DNA of 64,000 nucleotides from OMII01 sp947467385. Lineage in GTDB: Bacteria; Bdellovibrionota_C; UBA2361; OMII01. Below are positions 1 through 8,613 of this stretch, one piece after another. The stretch spans positions 17,993 to 81,992 of the forward strand of contig JBIKLA010000017.1 of assembly GCA_044360075.1 (NCBI GenBank). The letters are read 5' to 3'. Numbering within the stretch: the stretch's first letter is position 1; each line of letters starts with the position of its first letter. The notes under the pieces are model-generated. The model made no database searches, was not told the origin of the DNA, and worked only from the letters and a program-made list of their open reading frames with translations. The position numbers and the translations under genes are program-made.

Positions 1-1
1 C

Positions 2-2533
2 AATCCGGCAGCTATCGCGCTCAAGCTTACTCCGCGCAACATCGAGATAATGCCCCATCCCCGGCCGCTCTTTGAGATCTTCGTCTTCTCGCAAAGAATC
101 GAGGGCACCCACCTTCGCAGCGCCAAAGTTGCCCGCGGCGGAATCCGTTGGAGCGAGCGGCTTGAGGACTTCCGGTCCGAAGTCCTCGGGCTCATGAAAA
201 CCCAGCGCGTTAAGAACGTCATCATCGTGCCGAGCGGCGCCAAGGGCGGATTCATCCTCAAGAGCCCGCCGAAAGATGGAGAGTCGCTGCCCAAGGCGGT
301 TGAGCATGCCTACCGCGAGTACATTACCGCCCTCCTCACCTTGGCGGACAACAAGCAGGGCGAAGCGGTGGTGCATCCCGCTGGACTCGTGGTGTACGAC
401 GAGCCGGACCCCTACTTCGTTGTTGCGGCTGACAAGGGAACCGCCACGTTCAGCGATGTGGCCAATGAGATCGCCCAGCGGGACTTCAAGTATTGGCTCG
501 GAGACGCATTCGCCTCGGGAGGCTCGGCTGGATATGACCACAAGAAATACGGCATCACCGCCAAAGGAGGCTGGGAATGTGTCGAGCGGCATTTCCGCGA
601 CCTCGGAATTGACTACATCGGGAAGCCTTTCACGGTCGTGGGCATCGGCGACATGTCCGGCGATGTGTTCGGCAACGCGCTCATCCTCAGCGCGAGCATG
701 AGGCTTGTCGCCGCCTTTAACCACAAGCACATCTTTATTGACCCTAATCCTGATCTTCGCCAAAGCCTTGAAGAGCGCATCAGGCTTTTTAACGCTCCGC
801 GAACGCAGTGGTCCGACTACAGCCCGGCCCTGATCTCAGCCGGAGGCGGCGTCTTCAACCGCTTCGACAAGGAAATTCAGCTCACCCCCGAGATTCGGGC
901 TTCCCTCGGCCTTGGGCAGGATGTCCCCACTACGATCGACGGGGAATCGCTTATCTCTCATATCCTGCGGGCTCCAGTGGAGCTGCTCTGGAACGGCGGC
1001 ATAGGTACCTACGTCAAGGCCCGGAGCGAGTCCCAGGCGGACGTCAACGACGGCACCAACGACGCCGTGCGCATCAATGCTGACGAGCTACGGGCGCGCG
1101 TTGTCGGCGAGGGCGGAAATCTCGGCTTCACCCAGAAGGCCCGCATCGAGTTTTCCCAGCGTGGCGGAAGGATCAACACCGACGCAATCGACAACTCAGG
1201 CGGCGTAGATCTCTCTGATCACGAGGTCAACCTCAAGCTCCTCTTCTCGCCCCTCGTTGAGCACAGCAAGCTCACAACGGAGCAGCGTAATTCGGCGCTC
1301 AAGGAGATAGCGCCCCAGGTGGTTGAGTCCGTGCTCAAGCAGAACAGAGACCAGTCGCTCCTGCTCTCGATTTCGGCAATCCGATCCAAAACCACGATGG
1401 AGCAGTACCGCTATCTTATCCGCGACATGAACCGGCTCGGGTTCCTCGACAGGACCCGAGATGCGTTGCCCGACGAGCAGGAGATCGACGAAAGAAACAA
1501 CTCGCAAGCCGGCCTTACGCGCCCGGAGCTGGCCGTGTGCAGCGCTGCCACCAAGATGTGGGTTAAGGAGGAGATTCGCTCCTCGCGCCTGTGCTCCGAC
1601 AAGAGCCTTGAGCCCTTTCTCATTTCGTACTTTCCGCCGCAGGTGACGGAGCGATTTCGGGATAGCGTGCTGCAGCACCCGCTGCGGACGGACATCATCG
1701 CCAGCTGCGTGGTCAATGAGATTATCCCGGTTGTTGGCATCCCGTTTGTGCACAGCATTACTTCCGGAGGAGGCACCCATGTCCCCGCGGCAGTTAAGTG
1801 CATCCTCGCCGCCGACAGCACCCTTGGGGCGAAGGCCCTGCGGGAACGGATACGGGCCCTCGACACGGTGGCGTCGTGCCCAGCATTCACCGAACTCTGG
1901 CTCGATGTCGGCTCCGCCCTGCGTGAGGCGAGCGTATGGCTCCTCAATACGCATGGCTCGCAGCTCTCTTTGGTTGAGATGGTTGAGCTCTATGCCGCCT
2001 CTTTCGATACGCTGGCAAAAAATGCGCAGCAGGTATTTACCGGCCAAGAGCTCTCCCGATTCAACCGCCGCGTCGAGCAGTACCGAGGGCTGGGGGCAAG
2101 CGCCGAGGATAGCATTCAGCTTGCCCTGTACCGGCGAGTGATCTCAGTACTTGAGGTCCTATGGTCATCGAGGGAATTCTCCCAGGACGTTACGGTCGTC
2201 GCTGCAGTGTACTCCCAAGTTCTGGAGGAGCTAGCAGTAAACACCCTCTTTAAGTACGAGCAGATCGTGGAGTCAGCGAATAAGTGGGAGTCTGAGCTGG
2301 TCGCGGCCTCGTACCAAGACATTCGCCGCAACCTGTCGCTCCTCACCGGCAAGCTTCTCAAGAAGGGGACCGTCTCGGGTGCTGATGTCGCAAAGACCCT
2401 TCGATCATCAGCAGGCTTCGACGCTGTACGGGCAACCATGTCGGATGTTGAGGAGGGAGCGCGGCTCAAGCGGGCGTTCCAAGTTGCTGTTCTTCCTGTC
2501 ATCTCCCGTCAACTTCGCTTGCTATCTGTCTGA
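2..2533 (+). CDS. NAD-specific glutamate dehydrogenase, large type (5' partial)
   Basis: Oxidative deamination of glutamate to 2-oxoglutarate with NAD+, in the cytoplasm. The frame is open from base 2, upstream of the first ATG at 50, so the true start lies before the window. What remains is the catalytic and C-terminal part (about 840 residues) of the 180-kDa GDH family. Family-typical blocks are visible: KVARGGIRWSERLEDFR, EVLGLMKTQRVKN and SGAKGGF (the substrate-lysine region), then VGIGDMSGDVFGN of the dinucleotide-binding domain, and GNLGFTQKARIEF and NSGGVDLSDHEVN further on. The missing N-terminal half would carry the regulatory domains. Long antisense open frames inside it (for example 1196-2047 minus) are codon-bias shadows. 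The next gene, a polysaccharide gene, is functionally unrelated. Family assignment is secure. Confidence 0.95.
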   Translation, partial: NPAAIALKLTPRNIEIMPHPRPLFEIFVFSQRIEGTHLRSAKVARGGIRWSERLEDFRSEVLGLMKTQRVKNVIIVPSGAKGGFILKSPPKDGESLPKAVEHAYREYITALLTLADNKQGEAVVHPAGLVVYDEPDPYFVVAADKGTATFSDVANEIAQRDFKYWLGDAFASGGSAGYDHKKYGITAKGGWECVERHFRDLGIDYIGKPFTVVGIGDMSGDVFGNALILSASMRLVAAFNHKHIFIDPNPDLRQSLEERIRLFNAPRTQWSDYSPALISAGGGVFNRFDKEIQLTPEIRASLGLGQDVPTTIDGESLISHILRAPVELLWNGGIGTYVKARSESQADVNDGTNDAVRINADELRARVVGEGGNLGFTQKARIEFSQRGGRINTDAIDNSGGVDLSDHEVNLKLLFSPLVEHSKLTTEQRNSALKEIAPQVVESVLKQNRDQSLLLSISAIRSKTTMEQYRYLIRDMNRLGFLDRTRDALPDEQEIDERNNSQAGLTRPELAVCSAATKMWVKEEIRSSRLCSDKSLEPFLISYFPPQVTERFRDSVLQHPLRTDIIASCVVNEIIPVVGIPFVHSITSGGGTHVPAAVKCILAADSTLGAKALRERIRALDTVASCPAFTELWLDVGSALREASVWLLNTHGSQLSLVEMVELYAASFDTLAKNAQQVFTGQELSRFNRRVEQYRGLGASAEDSIQLALYRRVISVLEVLWSSREFSQDVTVVAAVYSQVLEELAVNTLFKYEQIVESANKWESELVAASYQDIRRNLSLLTGKLLKKGTVSGADVAKTLRSSAGFDAVRATMSDVEEGARLKRAFQVAVLPVISRQLRLLSV

Positions 2534-2658
2534 TTTTTCTCAGGGTGGAAGTTGCGTCGCCCCTTTGCTCCCAGTAGGATACGCCTGTTCGCCCGTGCCG
2601 TGTGGTGAACGCACTGTTCGGGCAGCTATGCGGCGGCTCGGCCAACTCCTCGGCAGGT

Positions 2659-4011
2659 ATGGAAAAACAACCTCTCTCGTACAGAGTGCTCTCAGGAAGC
2701 CTTGCCCAACACCCCTCTGGGCAGCGCCGCTCAGAGGATCCGTCGAAGCTGATAGCCTTCTACCTGCCCCAGTTCCACCGCATACCCGAAAATTCATCGT
2801 GGTGGGGGCCGGGCTTTACCGAGTGGACAAACGTTGCGCAGGCAAAGCCCAACTTTGAGGGCCATCACCAGCCGCACGTGCCGCGCGAGCTCGGTTTTTA
2901 TGACCTGAGCTCTGTGTCGGTCATGCGGGAGCAGGTTGAGCTTGCCCGCGTCGCCGGCGTTCATGCCTTCTGCTTCTACCACTACTGGTTTAGCGGGCGA
3001 CGAATACTGGAGACCCCCGTCAACAACTTCCTCGCGTCGGACATCGACCTCCCCTTCTGTGTATGCTGGGCAAATGAAAACTGGACTCGCACATGGCAAG
3101 GCGACGAAAAGTCCGTTCTCCTTGAGCAGCGCTACGAATCGAGTGACAACGAGAAGCTCATAGAATCCCTCCTCCCAGCCTTTCGGGATCCTCGCTATAT
3201 CCGCGTCGACGGGAAGCCACTCTTCCTTGTCTATCGCATTAAGCAAGTGCCGAACCCTGCGGACGCCATACGCGCATGGCGTGCGGCTGCCCAGCGGGCG
3301 GGCCTCCCGGGCCTGCACGTAGCAGTCGTTGACTTCTACGACGTTGAGAGTCCTGTCGAGTTCGGGGCCGATGCGCTTGTCGAGTTCCCTCCCCACAAGT
3401 TCAACTACGGCGAGAACGTTCCGTCCCGCCCCCCAAAGATCGCTAATCCTCGCTTTAAGGGCTCGCTCATCGATTACCGCAAGGTGATAGCCCAGAGCGC
3501 CGCGAGAGAGTCGCCGCCGTACACCCTCTACCGCGGGATCATGCCGGGCTGGGACAACACAGCCCGGCGCCAGGACACCCCCCTTATTGTCATCAACAAC
3601 GAGCCAAGCCTCTTCGGGGCCTGGCTTCGGTACCTGCGCGCCTGGACCCGCCTGAGCCGCCCCAACTGCAGCGACCCCTTCGTTTTCATCAATGCATGGA
3701 ACGAGTGGGGGGAGGGATGCCACCTCGAGCCCGATGTTCGGGACGGCTTAAGCTACATTGAAGAGACAGCCCGCTCGTCCTGGGTTGGCGCTATCGCCCC
3801 AGCTTCTTCCTTGGCGCAGGCTCGTGAGCAGCTTGAGCAGGACCTACGGGCCGAGGCGACTGACGGCTCCGCGCTCGAGGCAATATCTATTGCGCGCTAC
3901 CGGGGCCGCACTAAGCTGGCCCATAAGATCTCGGGCTGGCTCAGGCCATTCTGGTTTATCCACCGGCCTGCCCGCTCTCTGTACCGATTCGTTCGCGCCG
4001 TCGGAGGGTAG
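2659..4011 (+). CDS. WbsX-like glycosyltransferase / GH99-like protein
   Basis: Cytoplasmic surface-polysaccharide enzyme of the WbsX family (glycoside hydrolase 99-like TIM barrel), common in O-antigen and capsule clusters. Near the N terminus it shows LIAFYLPQFHRIPENSSWWG and GFTEWTNVAQAKP; then FCFYHYWFSGRRILE, CVCWANENWTRTW, and near the C terminus FVFINAWNEWGEGCHLEPD. All are hallmark family blocks. A GTG at 2602 would add 19 residues with no homologous look; ATG 2659 is preferred, although neither has a good ribosome site. It is followed 2 nt later by the RgpF-like gene, so the two are probably co-transcribed. Enzymatic specificity cannot be read from the sequence. Confidence 0.85.
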   Translation: MEKQPLSYRVLSGSLAQHPSGQRRSEDPSKLIAFYLPQFHRIPENSSWWGPGFTEWTNVAQAKPNFEGHHQPHVPRELGFYDLSSVSVMREQVELARVAGVHAFCFYHYWFSGRRILETPVNNFLASDIDLPFCVCWANENWTRTWQGDEKSVLLEQRYESSDNEKLIESLLPAFRDPRYIRVDGKPLFLVYRIKQVPNPADAIRAWRAAAQRAGLPGLHVAVVDFYDVESPVEFGADALVEFPPHKFNYGENVPSRPPKIANPRFKGSLIDYRKVIAQSAARESPPYTLYRGIMPGWDNTARRQDTPLIVINNEPSLFGAWLRYLRAWTRLSRPNCSDPFVFINAWNEWGEGCHLEPDVRDGLSYIEETARSSWVGAIAPASSLAQAREQLEQDLRAEATDGSALEAISIARYRGRTKLAHKISGWLRPFWFIHRPARSLYRFVRAVGG

Positions 4012-4013
4012 CT

Positions 4014-5708
4014 ATGCCCACCTTCGCTGCCGTTGTCGCCCACTTTGATCCGCATAACCAGCTCGATGCGACCTTTAGAGAGGTGCTCGATGGGCTTCTC
4101 TCGGTCGTTGATCGCCTCGTCCTCGTTACAACGAGCGAGCTGCCTCCGGATTGCCTGGCCAACGACTCCCGCGTCACGGTGATCCGCAGGCCAAACATCG
4201 GCTACGACTTTTACAGCTACCGCGTCGGCCTCGATGCGCTCCGAGAAGCGGGGCCCTTCGACGGGGTCTTTATCGCTAATTCCAGCTTCCTCCTGGCGAG
4301 CAAGGCGCGATTCATCGCGGCTTTGGAAGAAATGGTTCAGCGCAGCTCGCCCAACCAAATTCAGGGCTTCACGAAGTCTTACATGATGGAGCGACATCTT
4401 CAGTCGTATCTTCTCTTCATCCCGAGGCAGGTCCTCGAGAGCGCATGGTTCCCGAGTTTCGTCAGTTCGATTGCTCCCACGAGCACCAAGTTTGACCTTA
4501 TTCATACCTACGAAGTCGGACTTTCGCGCCACGCGGCCCTCAATAAAGTGTCTGTTGCCTCTGTCCTGCGGCTAGGCTTCGGCGAGTACTGCTCGGCCTG
4601 CGCAGCCGCAATTCGCTCTGCCTGGGCGACTCGCTCATTCGTAGAGGCGCTCGGCTTCACCCTGTTCGGCCGCTGGGCGATCAGCAACCCAGTGCACTTT
4701 GCCGCCCCGGCCCTGGCGGAACGCTGCGGAGTAATAAAGACGGAGCTCCTGAAGGATAATCCGCACAGGATCGATACGTCATGGGTGCCTGATGCCATAA
4801 GCGCCGAATCTCGCCCCCTCGTTGAGGCCTACCTCAGCCGCATCAAGCCTTTTGTCCCAGCCGGAGTTCCTCTTCTTCAGGGCCCAGCTCCCCAGCGAAT
4901 GCCACTGCCGTGGACTAAGGTTATCACCGTTGAGGGAACGAGACCGTGCAAGCCAGACATCGCCGTCGTCGTGCATGCCTACTACCTTGAGCCGCTTCAG
5001 GACCTGTGCAAGCTCCTTAAGCACATTACGGAGCCGTTTGACCTCATCGTTACGACACCGCATGAGGCGGACGTGCCCCTTCTGCTCGACATCCTCGGTC
5101 CCTACGCTGCCAACCTTACTATCGCAGTATGCGAGAACCGAGGCCGGGACATCGGGCCTTTCTTGTCACTGCTTCGCAAGGGCCTGTTAAGCCCATACAA
5201 CGCTGTCCTGAAGCTCCACCTCAAGAAGAGCCTCTATAGCCCCAACGGTGACTCGTGGCGGCAGTCTCTTTTCGCTGGCCTATGCGGCAACGCTCTCACA
5301 GTGCGGCGCTGCATCGCCCTCCTTCGCAGCAATTCGGTAGGCCTGATCGGCCCGCACTCATACTTCCTTACCAACCCAAAGTTCTGGGGCGCAAACCGCA
5401 AGAAGGTCTCTGCCATTCTCAACGCGGTGGGGGTATCGGATGCAGATCAGCTCCGGGCATTGGCATTTTTTGCTGGCTCGATGTTCTGGTTCAGTCCTGC
5501 CGCTCTTGAGCCGCTGCGCGCCATCCCAGGAGAGCTTCTCGATTTTGAGCCGGAAGCCGGCCTGCAAGACGGCACCACTGCACATGCCATAGAGCGGGTG
5601 TTCACGCAGATCACGAGGCACGCTGGGTTTGCTGTCACCTCAGAGCAGCTCCTCGGTAGCGACGTGTATGCGGTCGATGCCTCGAATCACGGCGTTCCTG
5701 TTCTCTAG
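4014..5708 (+). CDS. RgpF-like rhamnan synthesis protein
   Basis: Member of the rhamnan synthesis F family (glycosyltransferases acting on rhamnose-rich surface polymers). The N-terminal half has the first module (VVAHFDPHNQL, RRPNIGYDFYSYRVGLDAL). The second half repeats the theme with AVVVHAYYLEPLQDL, ENRGRDIGPFLSLLRKGL, VLKLHLKKS and GLIGPHSYFL, the usual signature of the family. At 564 residues it is of normal length. The start ATG at 4014 has a purine-rich GGAGGG seven bases upstream, inside the end of the WbsX-like gene, which supports translational coupling. With its neighbours it suggests synthesis of an O-antigen or flagellar glycan. Acceptor and linkage are unknown. Confidence 0.85.
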   Translation: MPTFAAVVAHFDPHNQLDATFREVLDGLLSVVDRLVLVTTSELPPDCLANDSRVTVIRRPNIGYDFYSYRVGLDALREAGPFDGVFIANSSFLLASKARFIAALEEMVQRSSPNQIQGFTKSYMMERHLQSYLLFIPRQVLESAWFPSFVSSIAPTSTKFDLIHTYEVGLSRHAALNKVSVASVLRLGFGEYCSACAAAIRSAWATRSFVEALGFTLFGRWAISNPVHFAAPALAERCGVIKTELLKDNPHRIDTSWVPDAISAESRPLVEAYLSRIKPFVPAGVPLLQGPAPQRMPLPWTKVITVEGTRPCKPDIAVVVHAYYLEPLQDLCKLLKHITEPFDLIVTTPHEADVPLLLDILGPYAANLTIAVCENRGRDIGPFLSLLRKGLLSPYNAVLKLHLKKSLYSPNGDSWRQSLFAGLCGNALTVRRCIALLRSNSVGLIGPHSYFLTNPKFWGANRKKVSAILNAVGVSDADQLRALAFFAGSMFWFSPAALEPLRAIPGELLDFEPEAGLQDGTTAHAIERVFTQITRHAGFAVTSEQLLGSDVYAVDASNHGVPVL

Positions 5709-5835
5709 GAACTCACCGCACATCTTGTCGGCCCTGCCGCCCCTAAGTTACGGCCGCTACTGCGAAATGATTTTCAACCTCGCCTTGAATCCTGCCTGTT
5801 CTTAAGCGATGATCCTGCCTGTTGCCAGGGGACGC

Positions 5836-6876
5836 ATGACGAAACTAATCCTTCACATCGGCGGGCACCGGACCGGATCCACATCGATCCAGGCGGCGCT
5901 CTCCTCATCCTTCGACGAGCTCCTCAAGAACGGTATCCTCTACCCCAAAGCCGGGCTCGATACCGTTGCCCACCACTGTTACGTCAACTCTCTACGGAAG
6001 AGCGGAGTGCCAGGATTTTCTGAGGTTGCGCCGCTAGAGACGCTGATGGCGGACCTCAAGCAGGAGATAGCCGCCAGCGGATGCCACACCGTTCTCATCA
6101 GCTCTGAGGAGTTTATCAACAGCCCAGAGATCCCGTCCTCCTCACTTTCGCAGCTTCTGGGCCTCTTCAGCGAAGTGCTTGTGATATGCGTGGTGCGACA
6201 CCAGGGTCCCCTGCTCGAGTCCGGCTACAAGTTCCAGGTTCTTTGGGAGCAAACGGCTTCAGGCGGCTCCTTCGAGGATTTCATCGATTACAACACGCGC
6301 GGAGCTCACTTGGAGTACGTGCACCTGCCTGGGTACTACGGTGCTGCTCATCCCAACCTACAGTTTCGGTTCGCCAGCTTCGGCGACTTGGCCCGCTCAG
6401 GGGAGCTCGTCAGCCGCTTCTGCGCGATGTGCGACATCGACTTCCTACAGGCGCGAAACATTCACACCAACGAGTCTCTGGGTCGGAAGTGCACGATCGC
6501 TCTGGCCATGAGAAACCGCGGTGAAATCGGTACCGACCTCAGCCGTCACGCCTTCATTCGCGCCGCCCGCACCTCGCTTCACGACCGTGGAGAGTCGCTG
6601 TTCGACGAGCAGCTCTTCGCCCGAATTGTGGAGCGGTTCCGGGCATCAAACGATACTCTCGCTGCGACAGCAGGCTTCAACCTCAACGACGAGGCACGCC
6701 AATTCGCGCAAAAGCATTCGCTTAAGGGCTCAGCCTTCACCGGCGAGGATCAGGCTGCCCTCGGCAAGGCGCTGGCCGAAGCCCGGAGGCACCCTGTGGT
6801 GCTGCGCCTCAGGGACTTTGCCCGCAGGATTGTTTCGCGGCTGCGCCGCTTGCGAAAGCAGGCTTTTGCCAGCTAG
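5836..6876 (+). CDS. sulfotransferase-like P-loop protein
   Basis: Short glycan-modification enzyme candidate. The N terminus, LILHIGGHRTGSTSIQAAL (residues 4-22), is a 5'-phosphosulfate-binding loop like that of PAPS-dependent sulfotransferases. Further on, VLISSEEFINS and VLVICVVRHQGPLLESGYK resemble the 3'-phosphate-binding strand with its conserved Arg and Ser region. The C terminus is basic and possibly coiled. An upstream in-frame ATG exists at 5809, but ATG 5836 has an AGGGGA ribosome site at good spacing and starts directly at the domain. It lies 127 bp after the RgpF-like gene on the same strand, so it probably modifies the same polysaccharide. A sulfotransferase-fold role is likely; the substrate is unknown. 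Confidence 0.7.
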   Translation: MTKLILHIGGHRTGSTSIQAALSSSFDELLKNGILYPKAGLDTVAHHCYVNSLRKSGVPGFSEVAPLETLMADLKQEIAASGCHTVLISSEEFINSPEIPSSSLSQLLGLFSEVLVICVVRHQGPLLESGYKFQVLWEQTASGGSFEDFIDYNTRGAHLEYVHLPGYYGAAHPNLQFRFASFGDLARSGELVSRFCAMCDIDFLQARNIHTNESLGRKCTIALAMRNRGEIGTDLSRHAFIRAARTSLHDRGESLFDEQLFARIVERFRASNDTLAATAGFNLNDEARQFAQKHSLKGSAFTGEDQAALGKALAEARRHPVVLRLRDFARRIVSRLRRLRKQAFAS

Positions 6877-7252
6877 CGCGCTGACGTCTGGGTTGTCCGG
6901 CTTGTTGTCAGCTCTTGCCGCTGACTCATGATTTCATTGCTACAGCTTTCGGGCCCCAACGGCAGGTAGCCCGTGCCACGAATCAGAGACCTGCACAAAA
7001 TCGGCTCATTTTCCCCTCGTTCAAAAGAAGGGGGCTCTTTGACCTACATGATTGGTGGAATCTCGCAGCAATACAATAAGGCGATACATATCAGGATAGT
7101 AGATCCGCGTAAGGCAACAGCACTTACATCAATACGGTTCCGCAGGAGATACAAGGTAGCCAAATGCCACACGGCCATCAGTCCCTGCCATACTTCTTCA
7201 GAGGGTCCGGTCAAAGCACTTTAACTTGGGCGCCCTGAAACTTTCTCTAGGT
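6877..7252. other. intergenic region before Lrp-like regulator
   Basis: 376 bp without a convincing gene. A short open frame (6973-7224) has no recognisable domain, no ribosome site and a composition typical of chance frames. The DNA is more AT-rich than its neighbours, so it probably carries the promoter of the downstream regulator, but no clear -35/-10 pair could be chosen. Confidence 0.5.
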
Positions 7253-8359
7253 ATGGCACACGACAGCAAGAACGCCGGTAACAAGGACTCCCCTGCGGGC
7301 GGCCATAGCTACCTATTGCGCTTCGACAAGGACACAGACAACGGAACGTCGGGGACCGATGCCTGCGGCCTTAAGATCCTTAATCGCAACTCTAACTCCG
7401 CGAATAGGCCCAAGCAGGCAAACGCCGAAGACATTCAGCTTCAAATTCTGGGGGTACTGACGACCGGAGGGAGTCGAACCATAAGTGACCTCGCCAAGAC
7501 TCTTAGCATGAAGCCGCACGTCGTGCGTTATCAGCTCGACCAATTGCTTGAGCGTCGACGCATCGAGCGAGCAATAATGCTGAACCAGCGGGCGCTGGGG
7601 CACCATGTTTTTAATGTGCTCTTTGATCTACCGCGCGCATCTAGCAGTCGAACTCTTGAATTCCTTCAGAAGCGTACGGAGGTATCCTGGCTGGCGGAGA
7701 ATATGGGGCTTCGAAAGTTCGAAGTCACCTATTTCGCGAGTGACATGATAGAAGGCTCCAAATTGGTTCACTCGATGGGAGAGGCGCTGGGGGTTCATTT
7801 TCGGGATCCGATCTTCGCGGTTGAGGTTGAGACCCGTCATTGGGGCTTGCGGTTCCTTGGCGGCCGCGAGGTGTCGAGACCGGTGGCTCATTTTGTCGCC
7901 TCGAAAGAACGCAGAGAGCCGGATGCCGTTGACCTCAAAATTCTTCATCTCCTTCGGCACGAGAGGAACGTTTCTGTCCCGCGTCTTGCTAAGGGTGCCG
8001 GGATATCCGAGTCAACCGCAAAGTACCGCATGGAAAGGCTACGAGAGTGGGGAGCTATCTCCGACGAAGTATACTTTTTGCGCTCGGATCAAGACTTTGT
8101 GCAGGCACAGCTCGTCCTGAACCTCAAGTCGCGCTCTCCGGAGCACGAGCAGGCAGTGATCGACCTGTGTTCACATAATTTACATGTCGAGCAGCTTATT
8201 ACGGGGTTTGGCAGCTGGGATTACAAGGTCGTGTTGCGCGCGAAGACAGTTACCCGGCTTCTCGAAGTAGAGGAGTCGATTCTCGTGGCGCTCGGGGGAA
8301 ACGTCTCGCGTTCGTCGACGCTTGTGCGCAACCGCGTTATCGCCGGAAGAGAAGGATAG
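7253..8359 (+). CDS. double Lrp/AsnC-like transcriptional regulator
   Basis: DNA-binding regulator built from two successive Lrp/AsnC-like units. The first helix-turn-helix is around LGVLTTGGSRTISDLAKTLS and KPHVVRYQLDQLLERRRIER. The second, in mid-protein, is LKILHLLRHERNVSVPRLAK and ESTAKYRMERLREWGAI. Each is followed by a region that could be an RAM-like ligand or oligomerisation domain; the last, YKVVLRAKTVTRLLEVEESIL, is most typical. The acidic, Asn-rich N terminus is low-complexity. The start is uncertain: ATG 7253 is given, and a TTG at 7226 is also open. It is flanked by intergenic DNA on both sides and convergent with the prkA operon, so its target cannot be inferred from an operon partner. 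Confidence 0.75.
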   Translation: MAHDSKNAGNKDSPAGGHSYLLRFDKDTDNGTSGTDACGLKILNRNSNSANRPKQANAEDIQLQILGVLTTGGSRTISDLAKTLSMKPHVVRYQLDQLLERRRIERAIMLNQRALGHHVFNVLFDLPRASSSRTLEFLQKRTEVSWLAENMGLRKFEVTYFASDMIEGSKLVHSMGEALGVHFRDPIFAVEVETRHWGLRFLGGREVSRPVAHFVASKERREPDAVDLKILHLLRHERNVSVPRLAKGAGISESTAKYRMERLREWGAISDEVYFLRSDQDFVQAQLVLNLKSRSPEHEQAVIDLCSHNLHVEQLITGFGSWDYKVVLRAKTVTRLLEVEESILVALGGNVSRSSTLVRNRVIAGREG

Positions 8360-8597
8360 CGAGAAAACAATCCTGCAGCTTCAACGCAGCAGGGCGTAGG
8401 CTGAGCGAACAGCCCCCAGCAAGCCCGAAATTGCCCAGAACCGCACCAACGGGCACATCCCCTTGTGTCCCCTATTCCATTCCCATTAAGGGCAGGGAAA
8501 AAGATGACGGTCCTGCCACGAAGGACAGCCCTCCTGCAGTGAGAATCTAGTCCCCCTGCCAGGTTTTCGCCGTCAAGGCCCGATTACGGCTGCACCG

Positions 8598-8611
8598 CCT
8601 GCAAAAGCAGG
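8598..8611 (-). terminator. weak hairpin after prkA
   Basis: CCTGC and GCAGG separated by four bases lie two bases past the prkA stop codon. No T-tract follows on the minus strand, so termination function is uncertain. Confidence 0.3.
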
Positions 8612-8613
8612 AC

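Noticed and set aside
1196..2047. Long antisense frame inside the glutamate dehydrogenase gene
   Set aside because: Composition is of a codon-bias shadow and no domain is visible; the sense frame is a clear conserved enzyme.
2794..3723. Long antisense frame inside the WbsX-like gene
   Set aside because: Same reason: the sense strand has the conserved family blocks throughout.
6973..7224. 83-residue frame upstream of the Lrp-like gene
   Set aside because: No ribosome site, no domain, odd composition; treated as intergenic.
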